Positions 1-5,393 of a stretch of 11,315 bases of DNA are shown here, piece by piece. Every line of letters begins with the position of its first letter. Position 1 is the first letter of the stretch. Both the position numbers and the translations under genes were made by a program. Source of the stretch: JABEVB01 sp049965775 (GTDB lineage: Bacteria; Planctomycetota; Phycisphaerae; WQYP01); contig JBMFVX010000101.1 in NCBI GenBank assembly GCA_049965775.1, positions 1-11,315 on the forward strand, in the 5' to 3' direction. The notes beneath the pieces were generated by a model, which saw nothing but the letters and a program-made list of their open reading frames with translations, made no database searches and was not told where the DNA came from.

Positions 1-465
1 CGCTGCATATATGACGGCAGTTTGTTGCTGCTGCACCGTTTTCAGGTGATTGAGTATCTTGGATTGCGCCAGTTGCTGCGCATCCATGGCTTTTGCCGCT
101 GCCAAGTCGGCGACGCCCTGTTGCTGGAGGGCGCCTGTAATTGTACCCAAACTCGTACCCTGCGCAGCAAGAGCGGCCTGCATGGCTTGCGTTGCCCGCG
201 ATTCGGCCTTCGCTTGCCGTTGCAGGGACGCCCCAATCAGGTTGAGCCGCTTGCCTTGCGTGTCAAACCGTTCGCCGGTGACTGTAGAAGTATTCGACGA
301 CACAGACCTGATCTGGGCAAGTTCCTTCCGCAGCCTCGCTTGCCCGATAATGATGTAGATGATTGCAGCCACCAATGCCACGGCCAAGACAGCAACGGTA
401 GCGGGGTAGGGCCAGCGCCCCCGGAGCCCCGGTCCATTTGGGATATTCGCGTTTTCGCCTGCCAT
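1..465 (-). CDS. Partial membrane-anchored Ala/Gln-rich coiled-coil protein (N-terminus only)
   Basis: I do not recognise this protein. The reading frame opens at an ATG at 465 behind a strong Shine-Dalgarno (AGGAGAAGGAAG) and stays open for 155 codons to the window edge, so the C-terminus is missing. Residues 1-20 are polar and contain Arg near the membrane (RGRWPYP). Residues about 21-41 form one hydrophobic helix (ATVAVLAVALVAAIIYIII), with a basic stretch (RLRK) after it. From about 60 to 155 the chain is rich in Ala, Gln, Lys and Leu (QAMQAALAAQ, ALQQQGVADLAAAKAMDAQQ), which suggests a long alpha-helical coiled coil outside the membrane. There is no signal cleavage site, so the hydrophobic segment is more likely an anchor. 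A promoter lies about 150 bases upstream. Function is unknown; coiled-coil anchors of this type occur in envelope or secretion scaffolds, but that is only an analogy. Confidence 0.72.
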   Translation of the reverse strand, partial: MAGENANIPNGPGLRGRWPYPATVAVLAVALVAAIIYIIIGQARLRKELAQIRSVSSNTSTVTGERFDTQGKRLNLIGASLQRQAKAESRATQAMQAALAAQGTSLGTITGALQQQGVADLAAAKAMDAQQLAQSKILNHLKTVQQQQTAVIYAA

Positions 466-560
466 TCTTCCTTCTCCTATCAAGAATTACCGAAATTATC
501 TGCAATTATTCGGTACAAGCAGTTATTTCTCGCCCATCGCGACAAAATACTTATTTAATT

Positions 561-575
561 TGTAACCCTTCACGG
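561..575 (+). repeat. Solitary copy of the TGTAACCGTTCACGG repeat
   Basis: The 15 bases at 561-575 match the left arm of the inverted repeat at 3226-3240 at 14 of 15 positions (C instead of G at the eighth base). As at the other site, the copy is preceded by an AT-rich run. No partner arm in the opposite orientation is visible nearby, so this is either a solo remnant or a repeat used as a site in its own right. Confidence 0.6.
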
Positions 576-611
576 CATCTCGATCTGTCCAGCCCACGGA
601 GGGGCCGTCCG

Positions 612-647
612 TAGATAAAGTATACAATGTTGTTCAGAATATGTTAA
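612..647 (-). promoter_or_regulatory. Candidate sigma70 promoter for the left-edge membrane protein gene
   Basis: Reading the minus strand, TTAACA at 647-642 and TATACT at 624-619 are separated by exactly 17 bases, a good match to the -35/-10 consensus. Transcription would start near 612 and run leftwards to the ATG at 465. The resulting leader of about 147 bases would contain the solitary 15-base repeat at 561-575. Seen by eye only. Confidence 0.5.
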
Positions 648-802
648 GCCAAGTTACGTGTTTGATTGAAAAAAATGGGGCTGGTGCACACCGGCTTGTT
701 CGAGATCGCAGGCATATCCAACGGTGGCGCGCGACGATTTTTTTGCCACATCCCAATAGATTGGTTCCTACCCGCAGAGGCCTGTCCCGGCCAGCGCCGG
801 GA

Positions 803-827
803 GATTTCGCCTTCCATGGCTCAAGAC
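803..827 (+). repeat. Direct repeat copy 1 (25 bases)
   Basis: The 25 bases at 803-827 recur at 911-935 with a single difference (T versus A at the tenth base); the copies are 108 bases apart. Both end in the phrase CCATGGCTCAAGAC. The neighbouring phrase CCCAATAGATTGG (752-764) also recurs as CCCGATAGATGG (880-891), so the repeated unit is probably larger and degenerate. Confidence 0.75.
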
Positions 828-910
828 AGAGGGCCACGGGGATTTTTGTTACGGAGCGCGGCGCGACGGGTGGCGCGCATCCCGATAGATGGCGCTCCTG
901 CCCTATCGAG

Positions 911-935
911 GATTTCGCCATCCATGGCTCAAGAC
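911..935 (+). repeat. Direct repeat copy 2 (25 bases)
   Basis: Second copy of the 25-base unit, 24 of 25 identical to 803-827. A further related module starts at about 962 (TTAATATAGGGCG) and recurs at about 1176 with GATGGGCGGCGG in place of CTGGGCGACGG. Confidence 0.75.
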
Positions 936-992
936 GGAGCCGCAGAGACGACGACGATTACTTAATATAGGGCGCTGGGCGACGGGGTTTTT

Positions 993-1090
993 GCCACAGA
1001 GTTCTCAGTGGGCACAGAGACGAATTTAGATTTTCTATTTTTAAGTTATTTTCGGCGTTGTTTCTCTGATGCCTCGGAGTGCTCTGTGGC
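993..1090. repeat. Long imperfect inverted repeat with CCACAGAG ends
   Basis: GCCACAGAG at 993-1001 is the exact reverse complement of CTCTGTGGC at 1082-1090. Inside these, CTC/GAG (1004-1006 with 1077-1079) and CAGAGA at 1015-1020 with TCTCTG at 1063-1068 also pair, giving an interrupted stem of about 28 positions per arm around an AT-rich loop of about 42 bases. From memory, palindromes with CCACAGAG ... CTCTGTGG ends are scattered through the intergenic regions of many bacterial genomes, including planctomycetes; this needs a search to confirm. Confidence 0.65.
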
Positions 1091-1287
1091 TAAAGAATTT
1101 TCGTATGCTGGACCGGACGCTGAGCGACGGGTCTCACCACAGTGGACGCAGGGTAACGCAGGGGTTTTTAATTTTTAATATAGGGCGATGGGCGGCGGTT
1201 GATGCGCAGCCTGATGTATGGCGCTGGCGATCTTGTGCGCCGTGGGCGGCTTGGGGCCAACTGGCCTGGAAAAAATTCTTCACTGTC

Positions 1288-2124
1288 TTATCGCCGCTGT
1301 TTGGCTTGCCGCCTTTTTTTGATCGTGGGAGGCTCGACTGCAGGCGGGGCACTATGGCCGCCATTGGACCCGTGGCCCTTCGGCGGGTACCCAAAACGTG
1401 TGCCCTCCGGCGAAACCTGATGGGCTTGCATAACCGGGCTGTATGCCGGCGGGTACCAGCATCGCCCCTTCTCCGCTTTTACAATCAGCCGACACGCCTC
1501 CTGCGGGTCGTCGGTAACCGTAAACATGTCGAGGTCCCGGGGATTGATGGTTTGGTGTTTTACAGCAAGTGTTTCGCGCATCCAATCTATGAGGCCCGAC
1601 CAGTAAGCACGCCCCATTAAAATCATGGGACGCGGGTCGGTTTTCATCGTTTGCATCAAGGTGAGGGCTTCAAAACATTCATCCAGCGTACCGTAGCCAC
1701 CCGGAAAGCAAACCACCGCATGGCTGTATTTGACAAACATGGTTTTACGAACAAAAAAGTAGTGGTGGTTGACGTTCACCGTCAGGTAAGGGTTGGTGTG
1801 CTGCTCCATTGGTAAGCTGATATTAAGTCCGACTGAAACGCCGCCAGCCGTCCGCGCGCCTTTATTGGCAGCTTCCATAATGCCCGGCCCCCCACCCGTA
1901 ATCACGGCAAAGCCGGCCTTGGCCAACAGCCGCCCAAGGTCTTGCGCAGCGTTGTACCACTTGGTATAAGGCTTGGTGCGTGCGGAGCCAAACACTGCAA
2001 CCGCCGGGCCAAGCCGGGCCATCGCTTCAAACCCCTCAACAAACTCGGCCATGATCCGAAACACTCGCCACATGTCGCGCGTTGTTGGGTCAATGCCGCC
2101 CGATGCCTCACGTTCGTAGAGCAT
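1288..2124 (-). CDS. LOG-family nucleotide 5'-monophosphate phosphoribohydrolase
   Basis: A 278-residue protein of the LOG (lysine decarboxylase-like, TIGR00730) family. Characterised members cleave the N-glycosidic bond of nucleoside 5'-monophosphates, releasing the base (cytokinin activation in plants) and ribose 5-phosphate; the old label lysine decarboxylase is misleading. Visible motifs are the glycine-rich TGGGPGIMEAAN at about 76-87, the conserved R126-K127, and the signature PGGYGTLDE at 141-149. The Rossmann-like core spans about 40-220. Residues after about 225 are a Pro/Gly-rich tail ending in a basic cluster (KKRRQAKQRR), probably disordered. The ATG at 2124 is supported by GGAG seven bases upstream. 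It stands alone, divergent from the secreted-protein gene on the right. Its substrate in this organism cannot be read from sequence. Confidence 0.93.
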   Translation of the reverse strand: MLYEREASGGIDPTTRDMWRVFRIMAEFVEGFEAMARLGPAVAVFGSARTKPYTKWYNAAQDLGRLLAKAGFAVITGGGPGIMEAANKGARTAGGVSVGLNISLPMEQHTNPYLTVNVNHHYFFVRKTMFVKYSHAVVCFPGGYGTLDECFEALTLMQTMKTDPRPMILMGRAYWSGLIDWMRETLAVKHQTINPRDLDMFTVTDDPQEACRLIVKAEKGRCWYPPAYSPVMQAHQVSPEGTRFGYPPKGHGSNGGHSAPPAVEPPTIKKRRQAKQRR

Positions 2125-2160
2125 GCGTTACTCCATTCATTTTGGCTGTCAACACAAACC

Positions 2161-2183
2161 GGCCGATAAGTTTGTTATCGGCC
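2161..2183. promoter_or_regulatory. Perfect 9-bp inverted repeat in the LOG leader
   Basis: GGCCGATAA at 2161-2169 and TTATCGGCC at 2175-2183 are exact reverse complements around the five bases GTTTG. The repeat sits 37 bases upstream of the LOG start codon. No T-run follows on either strand, so an operator or an mRNA leader hairpin is more likely than a terminator. Confidence 0.5.
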
Positions 2184-2342
2184 TAAGACTGCCGGCGTTG
2201 TAACAAAGTCCTGAAAAATTGCGGCGCATCAGTCGGCCCTTCGCCCATTGCCATGGGTACGTATATTGCACGCGGCCAAGATTGGCGCACTTGCCGCAGC
2301 GCTGCCGGGCCGCACCAGCAGCGCTGGCGCTGGCCGGTGCGT

Positions 2343-2365
2343 GCCACGCGGCTAAACCGCGTGGC
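2343..2365. repeat. Perfect 9-bp hairpin
   Basis: GCCACGCGG at 2343-2351 pairs exactly with CCGCGTGGC at 2357-2365 around CTAAA. It lies in the GC-rich part of the divergent intergenic region. No T-run follows closely on either strand. It could be part of a small structured RNA or an operator. Confidence 0.5.
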
Positions 2366-2646
2366 TCGTGGTTGGGCGAGGGTCTATTTTGCTTCAAATC
2401 TTGGCCACACAGGGTATAGATCGCATTATTTGTTTTTTTACATAAAAACACACTTATTATAAGACTCATTTATTATTGCACTTCAATAAATTATATACAA
2501 ATTATTTTTATATCATTTGTGCAACTATTTTATTTTGTAGACGTTTTACATTCTAAGTCCGCTCTATGGAGCCTTGGTCTTGGCGCAGCAATGGGCTGGG
2601 CCACCACCGCTCGTAGCAGCCGACCACCTTTTCAGGAGTGTGTGTC

Positions 2647-3006
2647 ATGTTCACAAAACTCTCTTCGCTCATCACCGGAAAGTCGTGGGTGCTCAAGGCG
2701 TTGCCCGTGGCGGCTGTCGCGGCCACCGCTCTGGCTTTGACAGCGCCGGCCAAGGCTGACGGATTCCGCATCGGCTTTGGATTTAACTTCGCACCACCGG
2801 TGTACTATGCTCCAGCTTATTACCCACCCGCACCGGTTTATGTGCCTCCACCGGTTTACGCGCCTGTTTGCCCGCCGGTTTACAGCCAACCCGTCTACGT
2901 CGCCCCCTATCGCCCGTGGGGCTATTGGCATCGCCGCGAGGAATGGCGCGAGCACCACTTTTACGGCGACCGCGACGGTTGGCATCGGGACTGGGACCGT
3001 CGCTAA
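2647..3006 (+). CDS. Small secreted Tyr/Pro-rich protein
   Basis: A 119-residue protein of unknown function. The ATG at 2647 is chosen because AGGAG at 2634-2638 is eight bases upstream; in-frame GTG codons further up overlap that site. Residues 1-37 form a signal peptide: Lys at 4, 12 and 17, a hydrophobic Ala/Leu/Val core at about 18-33, and a likely cleavage after AKA37 before Asp38. The mature part begins DGFRIGFGFNF, continues with a repetitive PVYYAPAYYPPAPVYVPPPVY-type region at about 50-83 holding one Cys, and ends in a Trp/His/Arg/Asp-rich segment (WHRREEWREHH and DGWHRDWDRR). It is predicted to be exported by Sec. The composition resembles short envelope proteins with PVY repeats, possibly for surface association or metal binding through His, but neither is shown. 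It is a single-gene unit with its own terminator. Confidence 0.8.
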   Translation: MFTKLSSLITGKSWVLKALPVAAVAATALALTAPAKADGFRIGFGFNFAPPVYYAPAYYPPAPVYVPPPVYAPVCPPVYSQPVYVAPYRPWGYWHRREEWREHHFYGDRDGWHRDWDRR

Positions 3007-3036
3007 AAACCCGCTGAACATACTGTAAGCCTTCGC

Positions 3037-3095
3037 GAGGGTGACGCGGGGAGTTGGAGCTGTGTATGCCCCAGCCCGCGTCACCTCATTTTTTT
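3037..3095 (+). terminator. Rho-independent terminator of the secreted-protein gene
   Basis: GTGACGCGGG at 3041-3050 pairs perfectly with CCCGCGTCAC at 3075-3084, extended by a further pair at 3040/3085. Seven T follow at 3089-3095. The hairpin begins about 30 bases after the stop codon at 3006. The loop is 24 bases, with some internal pairing possible. The T-run also forms the left border of the first miniature element. Confidence 0.8.
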
Positions 3096-3220
3096 GTTGC
3101 CGTTCACGAAGGCGGGAGCCAAGCAGGCTCGAAGCCTGCACCAGAAGGGACAACGCTGCTGCGGGATACGCCGGAGTCGCTTGCAACTCCAGCCAATCGG
3201 CTTGGCCGTGAACGGTTACA
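3096..3220. repeat. Miniature inverted-repeat element, copy A
   Basis: A GC-rich stretch bounded by CCGTTCACG at 3100-3108 and its reverse complement CGTGAACGG at 3207-3215. The flanking GTTGC/GTTAC bases extend the pairing imperfectly. Fourteen bases inside the left end is a perfect hairpin, GCAGGCT-CGA-AGCCTGC (3123-3139). Smaller hairpins follow at 3173-3190 (GGAGT/ACTCC) and 3192-3206 (GCCAA/TTGGC). No coding capacity is apparent. It matches copy B in order of parts. Confidence 0.65.
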
Positions 3221-3240
3221 TTTTTTGTAACCGTTCACGG
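3206..3240. repeat. Perfect 15-bp palindrome at the junction of copies A and B
   Basis: The 15 bases at 3206-3220 are the exact reverse complement of 3226-3240, around TTTTT. Each arm is the end of a different element: the right end of copy A and the left end of copy B. The strong stem with a T-only loop could also stall transcription coming from the left, as a second stop after 3037-3095. Confidence 0.85.
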
Positions 3241-3370
3241 AGGGGGCGAGCGGGCAGGCAAGATTCCTGCGTTACCAGGGGCGAGCCTGCTTTACGGACT
3301 ACGCCGGGACGGTCGTAGCTATGGCAGGCAGTGCAGCTCCGCGCGAGCGCCACGGCCGGGAACGGTTACA
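3226..3370. repeat. Miniature inverted-repeat element, copy B
   Basis: Bounded by a 15-base arm at 3226-3240 and its reverse complement at 3356-3370, with one mismatch (14 of 15). As in copy A, exactly 14 bases separate the conserved arm bases from an internal hairpin starting GCAGG (3254-3258) and ending CCTGC (3266-3270). Both copies then share a TACGCCGG phrase and end in related sequence (GCAACTCC in A, GCAGCTCC in B, then GGCCG and GAACGGTTACA). The copies are homologous but clearly diverged, and B is about 20 bases longer. Confidence 0.65.
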
Positions 3371-3562
3371 TTTGTTTCGACTGTTATCATCCCAACAGCG
3401 CGGTGCAAAGTGCGATGCGGCACGCTGTTGAGTCAATGCGGGAAGTGGCCAAGGCGAAAAGGGTGTGCCAATAAATCGGGCTTGAGGGCACACACGGCCG
3501 CGATTCATATATGGATCGCCACGGGCTGCAGGCCGATTACCACCGGCAAGCCGACGGCTAAA

Positions 3563-3586
3563 TAAGGCCGCATCACGGGTGCGGTC
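3563..3586 (-). terminator. Weak candidate terminator after the rplI cluster
   Basis: Reading leftwards, GACCGCA...TGCGGCC-type arms (3580-3586 with 3566-3572) form a 7-bp stem including one G-U pair, loop of seven, followed by TTATTT. The T-rich tail is short, so this is a modest candidate about 90 bases beyond the rplI stop codon. Confidence 0.35.
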
Positions 3587-3652
3587 TACAATGACCGGAA
3601 CCTCGGCCCCGCTCGAACCATTGGCAGACAGGCCTATCAGCCAAGCAGACCC

Positions 3653-3673
3653 GGCGAAGGGGCGCCCTTTGCC
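3653..3673 (-). terminator. 9-bp hairpin directly after the rplI stop codon
   Basis: GGCGAAGGG at 3653-3661 pairs with CCCTTTGCC at 3665-3673 (one G-U) around a three-base loop, three bases after the rplI stop. No T-run follows on the minus strand, so it may protect the 3' end of the mRNA or act with another factor rather than being a classic intrinsic terminator. Confidence 0.4.
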
Positions 3674-3676
3674 TGA

Positions 3677-4216
3677 TTACTCGGCTGCGGGAGCGCTTGC
3701 CTGCCCGGCGGCCTCGTCGGCGGTAGCGGCAGCGGCGGTTTCGTCCACTGCGCCCTGAGCCGGAGCTGATTTGTCGCGCACCACCCACACCTTAATTTGC
3801 GTAGCAAGGTCGCCGGCCACCTGCACCTTTACCATGAAAGTGTCAATGCGACGAAGCGGTTCATCCAGGCGCACATCATCAGGTTCAACGGCATGGCCAA
3901 GCTTCTGGAGTTCGTCGGCAATGTCACGGCGGCTTACCGATCCAAACAGATGACCTTCTTCGTTACTGGCGCGCTCGATGGCGATTTCCACGCCGGTAAT
4001 GGCGGCAACAAGTTTTTCTTTCTGTTCGCGCAGCAACTTCTGTTGCCGCTCATATTCGAGCTTGGCGGCTTCCAGCCGCTTGATGTTGCCTTCGGTAGGC
4101 TCGATCGCGAGCTTTTTGGGCAGCAGGTAGTTGCGGGCAAAGCCTTCGCTCACGCTGATCACTTCACCGACAATGCCGGTTTTTTCGATGGTTTGGGTCA
4201 GAAGAACCTTCATCAT
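3677..4216 (-). CDS. rplI: 50S ribosomal protein bL9
   Basis: L9 binds 23S rRNA through its N-terminal domain at the base of the L1 stalk and helps maintain reading frame. The protein is 179 residues against the usual 148-150. The N-terminal domain (about 2-52) shows the family signature GEVISVSEGFARNYLLPKKLA. A long charged connecting helix follows at about 45-75 (LEAAKLEYERQQKLLREQKEK), then the C-terminal domain with HLFGSVSRRDIADEL at about 89-103. Residues after about 150 are an Ala/Glu/Asp-rich tail not found in the standard protein. Two adjacent ATG codons exist (4216 and 4213); GAGGA lies about eight bases before the first. It is the last gene of the minus-strand cluster, 104 bases after ssb. 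Confidence 0.97.
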   Translation of the reverse strand: MMKVLLTQTIEKTGIVGEVISVSEGFARNYLLPKKLAIEPTEGNIKRLEAAKLEYERQQKLLREQKEKLVAAITGVEIAIERASNEEGHLFGSVSRRDIADELQKLGHAVEPDDVRLDEPLRRIDTFMVKVQVAGDLATQIKVWVVRDKSAPAQGAVDETAAAATADEAAGQASAPAAE

Positions 4217-4320
4217 GATGTTATCCTCTTGTAACTTATTCCGCGGCCCGCAAGCCGATCAACTCACCTCATCCAGGCTATGCCGAAACACTCGATCGCC
4301 CGGTAGGCATCAAAAACTTT

Positions 4321-4815
4321 TCAAAATGGGATGTCGCTTTCGTTAATGGGCGGTGGGCCGTCGTCCGCGGGCGGAGCGTCGTTGCCTGCCGCGGGCCTCC
4401 CAATGGGGCGAGCCGCAGGGCGATAAGCCTGGCCGCCGCCCTCACCGCCAGCTTCGCCACCGTCGGCTGCACCGGAGCCGCCGGGCCGCGAGTCCACAAA
4501 CTGAAACTGGTCAACCACCACGCGCAAACGTGAGCGTTTCTTGCCTTCTTTATCTTCCCAGGTGTCGTACTTGAGACGGCCTTCAATAAAAATCGGCCGC
4601 CCCTTTTTAAGGTATTTGCCTATAGTTTCGGCGGTTTTACCGAATGCTGAACAGTCTACAAACGTCACTTCTTCTTTCTTCTGGCCGTCCTGCGCGGTCC
4701 AGTTGCGGTTGATCGCCAGGCCGATTTCGCATACCGCCGTCTGGCTTGGCAGATAGCTGACCTGCGGATCGCGGGTAAGGTTGCCCATCAGAAAGACTTT
4801 ATTTACGTTTGGCAT
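4321..4815 (-). CDS. ssb: Single-stranded DNA-binding protein
   Basis: SSB coats single-stranded DNA in replication, recombination and repair and recruits partner proteins through its C-terminal tip. The ATG at 4815 (MPNVNKVFLMGNL) is preferred because AGGAG lies six bases upstream; the frame extends to a TTG at 4821, but that lies against the AGGAG itself. The protein is 164 residues. The OB fold covers about 4-108, with GNLTRDPQVSY, FVDCSAFGKTAE and IFIEGRLKYDTWED typical of bacterial SSB. A Gly/Ala/Pro-rich linker follows at about 110-153, and the chain ends in the canonical acidic-hydrophobic tip ESDIPF that binds partners. It lies 54 bases after rpsF, an arrangement common to many bacteria, though rpsR is missing. 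Confidence 0.97.
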   Translation of the reverse strand: MPNVNKVFLMGNLTRDPQVSYLPSQTAVCEIGLAINRNWTAQDGQKKEEVTFVDCSAFGKTAETIGKYLKKGRPIFIEGRLKYDTWEDKEGKKRSRLRVVVDQFQFVDSRPGGSGAADGGEAGGEGGGQAYRPAARPIGRPAAGNDAPPADDGPPPINESDIPF

Positions 4816-4869
4816 ATCCAACTCCTGCGGCCGCCACGGCTCGGTTGGCCGGGCAAACCATTTATACGG

Positions 4870-5316
4870 TTACACCGCTTCCGAGGCTGCCGCGGCGGGT
4901 TCTGCGGCAGGTTCGCGCGATGAACGATCCGCAGCCGCCGCACGACGCATAGCGCGCGGATCATGCTCATCAAGAATGGGCTGCTGGGGCATCATGGCTT
5001 CGACATCTTTGAGCGCCAGGTGGTCGGCTTTGGTAATCAGGACGCGCAGAATATTTTCTGAAAGCTGCACATCGCGTTCTATGCCCGCAACTTTGGGGCC
5101 TTCGCACTGGAAAAACGCGAGTACATACGCCCCGCGTTTGCTGCCGCTGATCGGATAGGCCAGGCGCTTCTCATCCCACTTACGAAGATGCATCACCTCT
5201 GCGCCGGCGCGACTTAAAATGTGCTCAATTTCGCCCTTGGCGGCGTCCCAGCTTCCGCTGGCATAACCCGCGTTAAGCAAAAACATCGCTTCATACTTGC
5301 CAATGTGAACAGCCAT
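4870..5316 (-). CDS. rpsF: 30S ribosomal protein bS6
   Basis: S6 binds the central domain of 16S rRNA, normally as a pair with S18, on the platform of the small subunit. The protein is 148 residues; the conserved fold occupies about 5-100 (KYEAMFLLNAGYA, IEHILSRAGAEVMHLRKWDEKRLAYPI, GAYVLAFFQCEG, LSENILRVLITKAD). The remainder, about 105-148, is a Pro/Ala/Arg/Glu-rich tail likely to be disordered. The ATG at 5316 is supported by GGAG about five bases upstream. It lies 77 bases after pth and 54 before ssb. Its partner gene rpsR is not adjacent, which is unusual compared with the common rpsF-ssb-rpsR-rplI order. Confidence 0.96.
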   Translation of the reverse strand: MAVHIGKYEAMFLLNAGYASGSWDAAKGEIEHILSRAGAEVMHLRKWDEKRLAYPISGSKRGAYVLAFFQCEGPKVAGIERDVQLSENILRVLITKADHLALKDVEAMMPQQPILDEHDPRAMRRAAAADRSSREPAAEPAAAASEAV

Positions 5317-5393
5317 GAAAACTCCAAACTACTAAACCAGGCACCGGCGGCGAGCAACGCAAACGCGTCACCATGGGGTTCACCACCCGCGCA

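Larger units (their letters stand above)
466..1287. other. Gene-free region (about 820 bases) with repeat debris
   Basis: No reading frame here has a convincing ribosome binding site or protein-like composition. The stretch separates the left-edge membrane gene from the end of the LOG gene, both on the minus strand. It holds the promoter at 612-647, the solitary repeat at 561-575, related modules at about 720-1215 and the long inverted repeat at 993-1090. Homopolymer runs such as seven T at 739-745 and the patchwork of similar phrases suggest decayed intergenic repeats rather than a gene. Confidence 0.6.
2125..2646. other. Divergent intergenic region with hairpins and an AT-rich segment
   Basis: About 520 bases lie between the LOG gene (leftward) and the secreted-protein gene (rightward). 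The left half is GC-rich and holds the inverted repeats at 2161-2183 and 2343-2365. The right half, about 2420-2560, is strikingly AT-rich and probably holds the promoter of the rightward gene; several weak -10-like hexamers are present (for example TATAAG at 2458-2463 with TTTACA at 2437-2442, spacing only 15), and none is convincing. Short frames here have no ribosome binding site or recognisable composition. Confidence 0.5.
3371..3676. other. Non-coding convergent region with several inverted repeats
   Basis: No gene is visible between the miniature elements and the end of rplI. Inverted repeats seen are CAACAGCG/CGCTGTTG (3393-3400 and 3423-3430), GTGTGCC/GGCACAC (3463-3469 and 3487-3493), and a near-perfect 20-base palindrome centred on CATATATG (3500-3519, two mismatched positions). 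The region separates the rightward secreted-protein gene from the leftward ribosomal cluster. Confidence 0.55.

Noticed and set aside
22..558. 178-codon plus-strand frame at the left edge
   Set aside because: It overlaps the minus-strand membrane-protein frame, which has a strong ribosome binding site, a clean transmembrane helix and a promoter; this frame has unstructured Arg/Cys/Pro-rich composition.
1069..1620. 183-codon plus-strand frame
   Set aside because: It runs over the repeat patchwork and then antisense to the LOG gene; no ribosome binding site and no protein-like composition.
2149..2469. 106-codon minus-strand frame between LOG and the secreted-protein gene
   Set aside because: No ribosome binding site, crosses the AT-rich/GC-rich boundary and two hairpins, and has no recognisable features.
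2632..3186. 184-codon minus-strand frame
   Set aside because: Antisense to the secreted-protein gene and its terminator; the plus-strand gene has a signal peptide and a good ribosome binding site.
3096..3440. CRISPR array
   Set aside because: The repeats are inverted rather than direct, only two diverged copies exist, and there are no regular spacers or cas genes.
4816..4821. Upstream TTG start for ssb
   Set aside because: The AGGAG ribosome binding site abuts this codon and is ideally spaced for the ATG at 4815.
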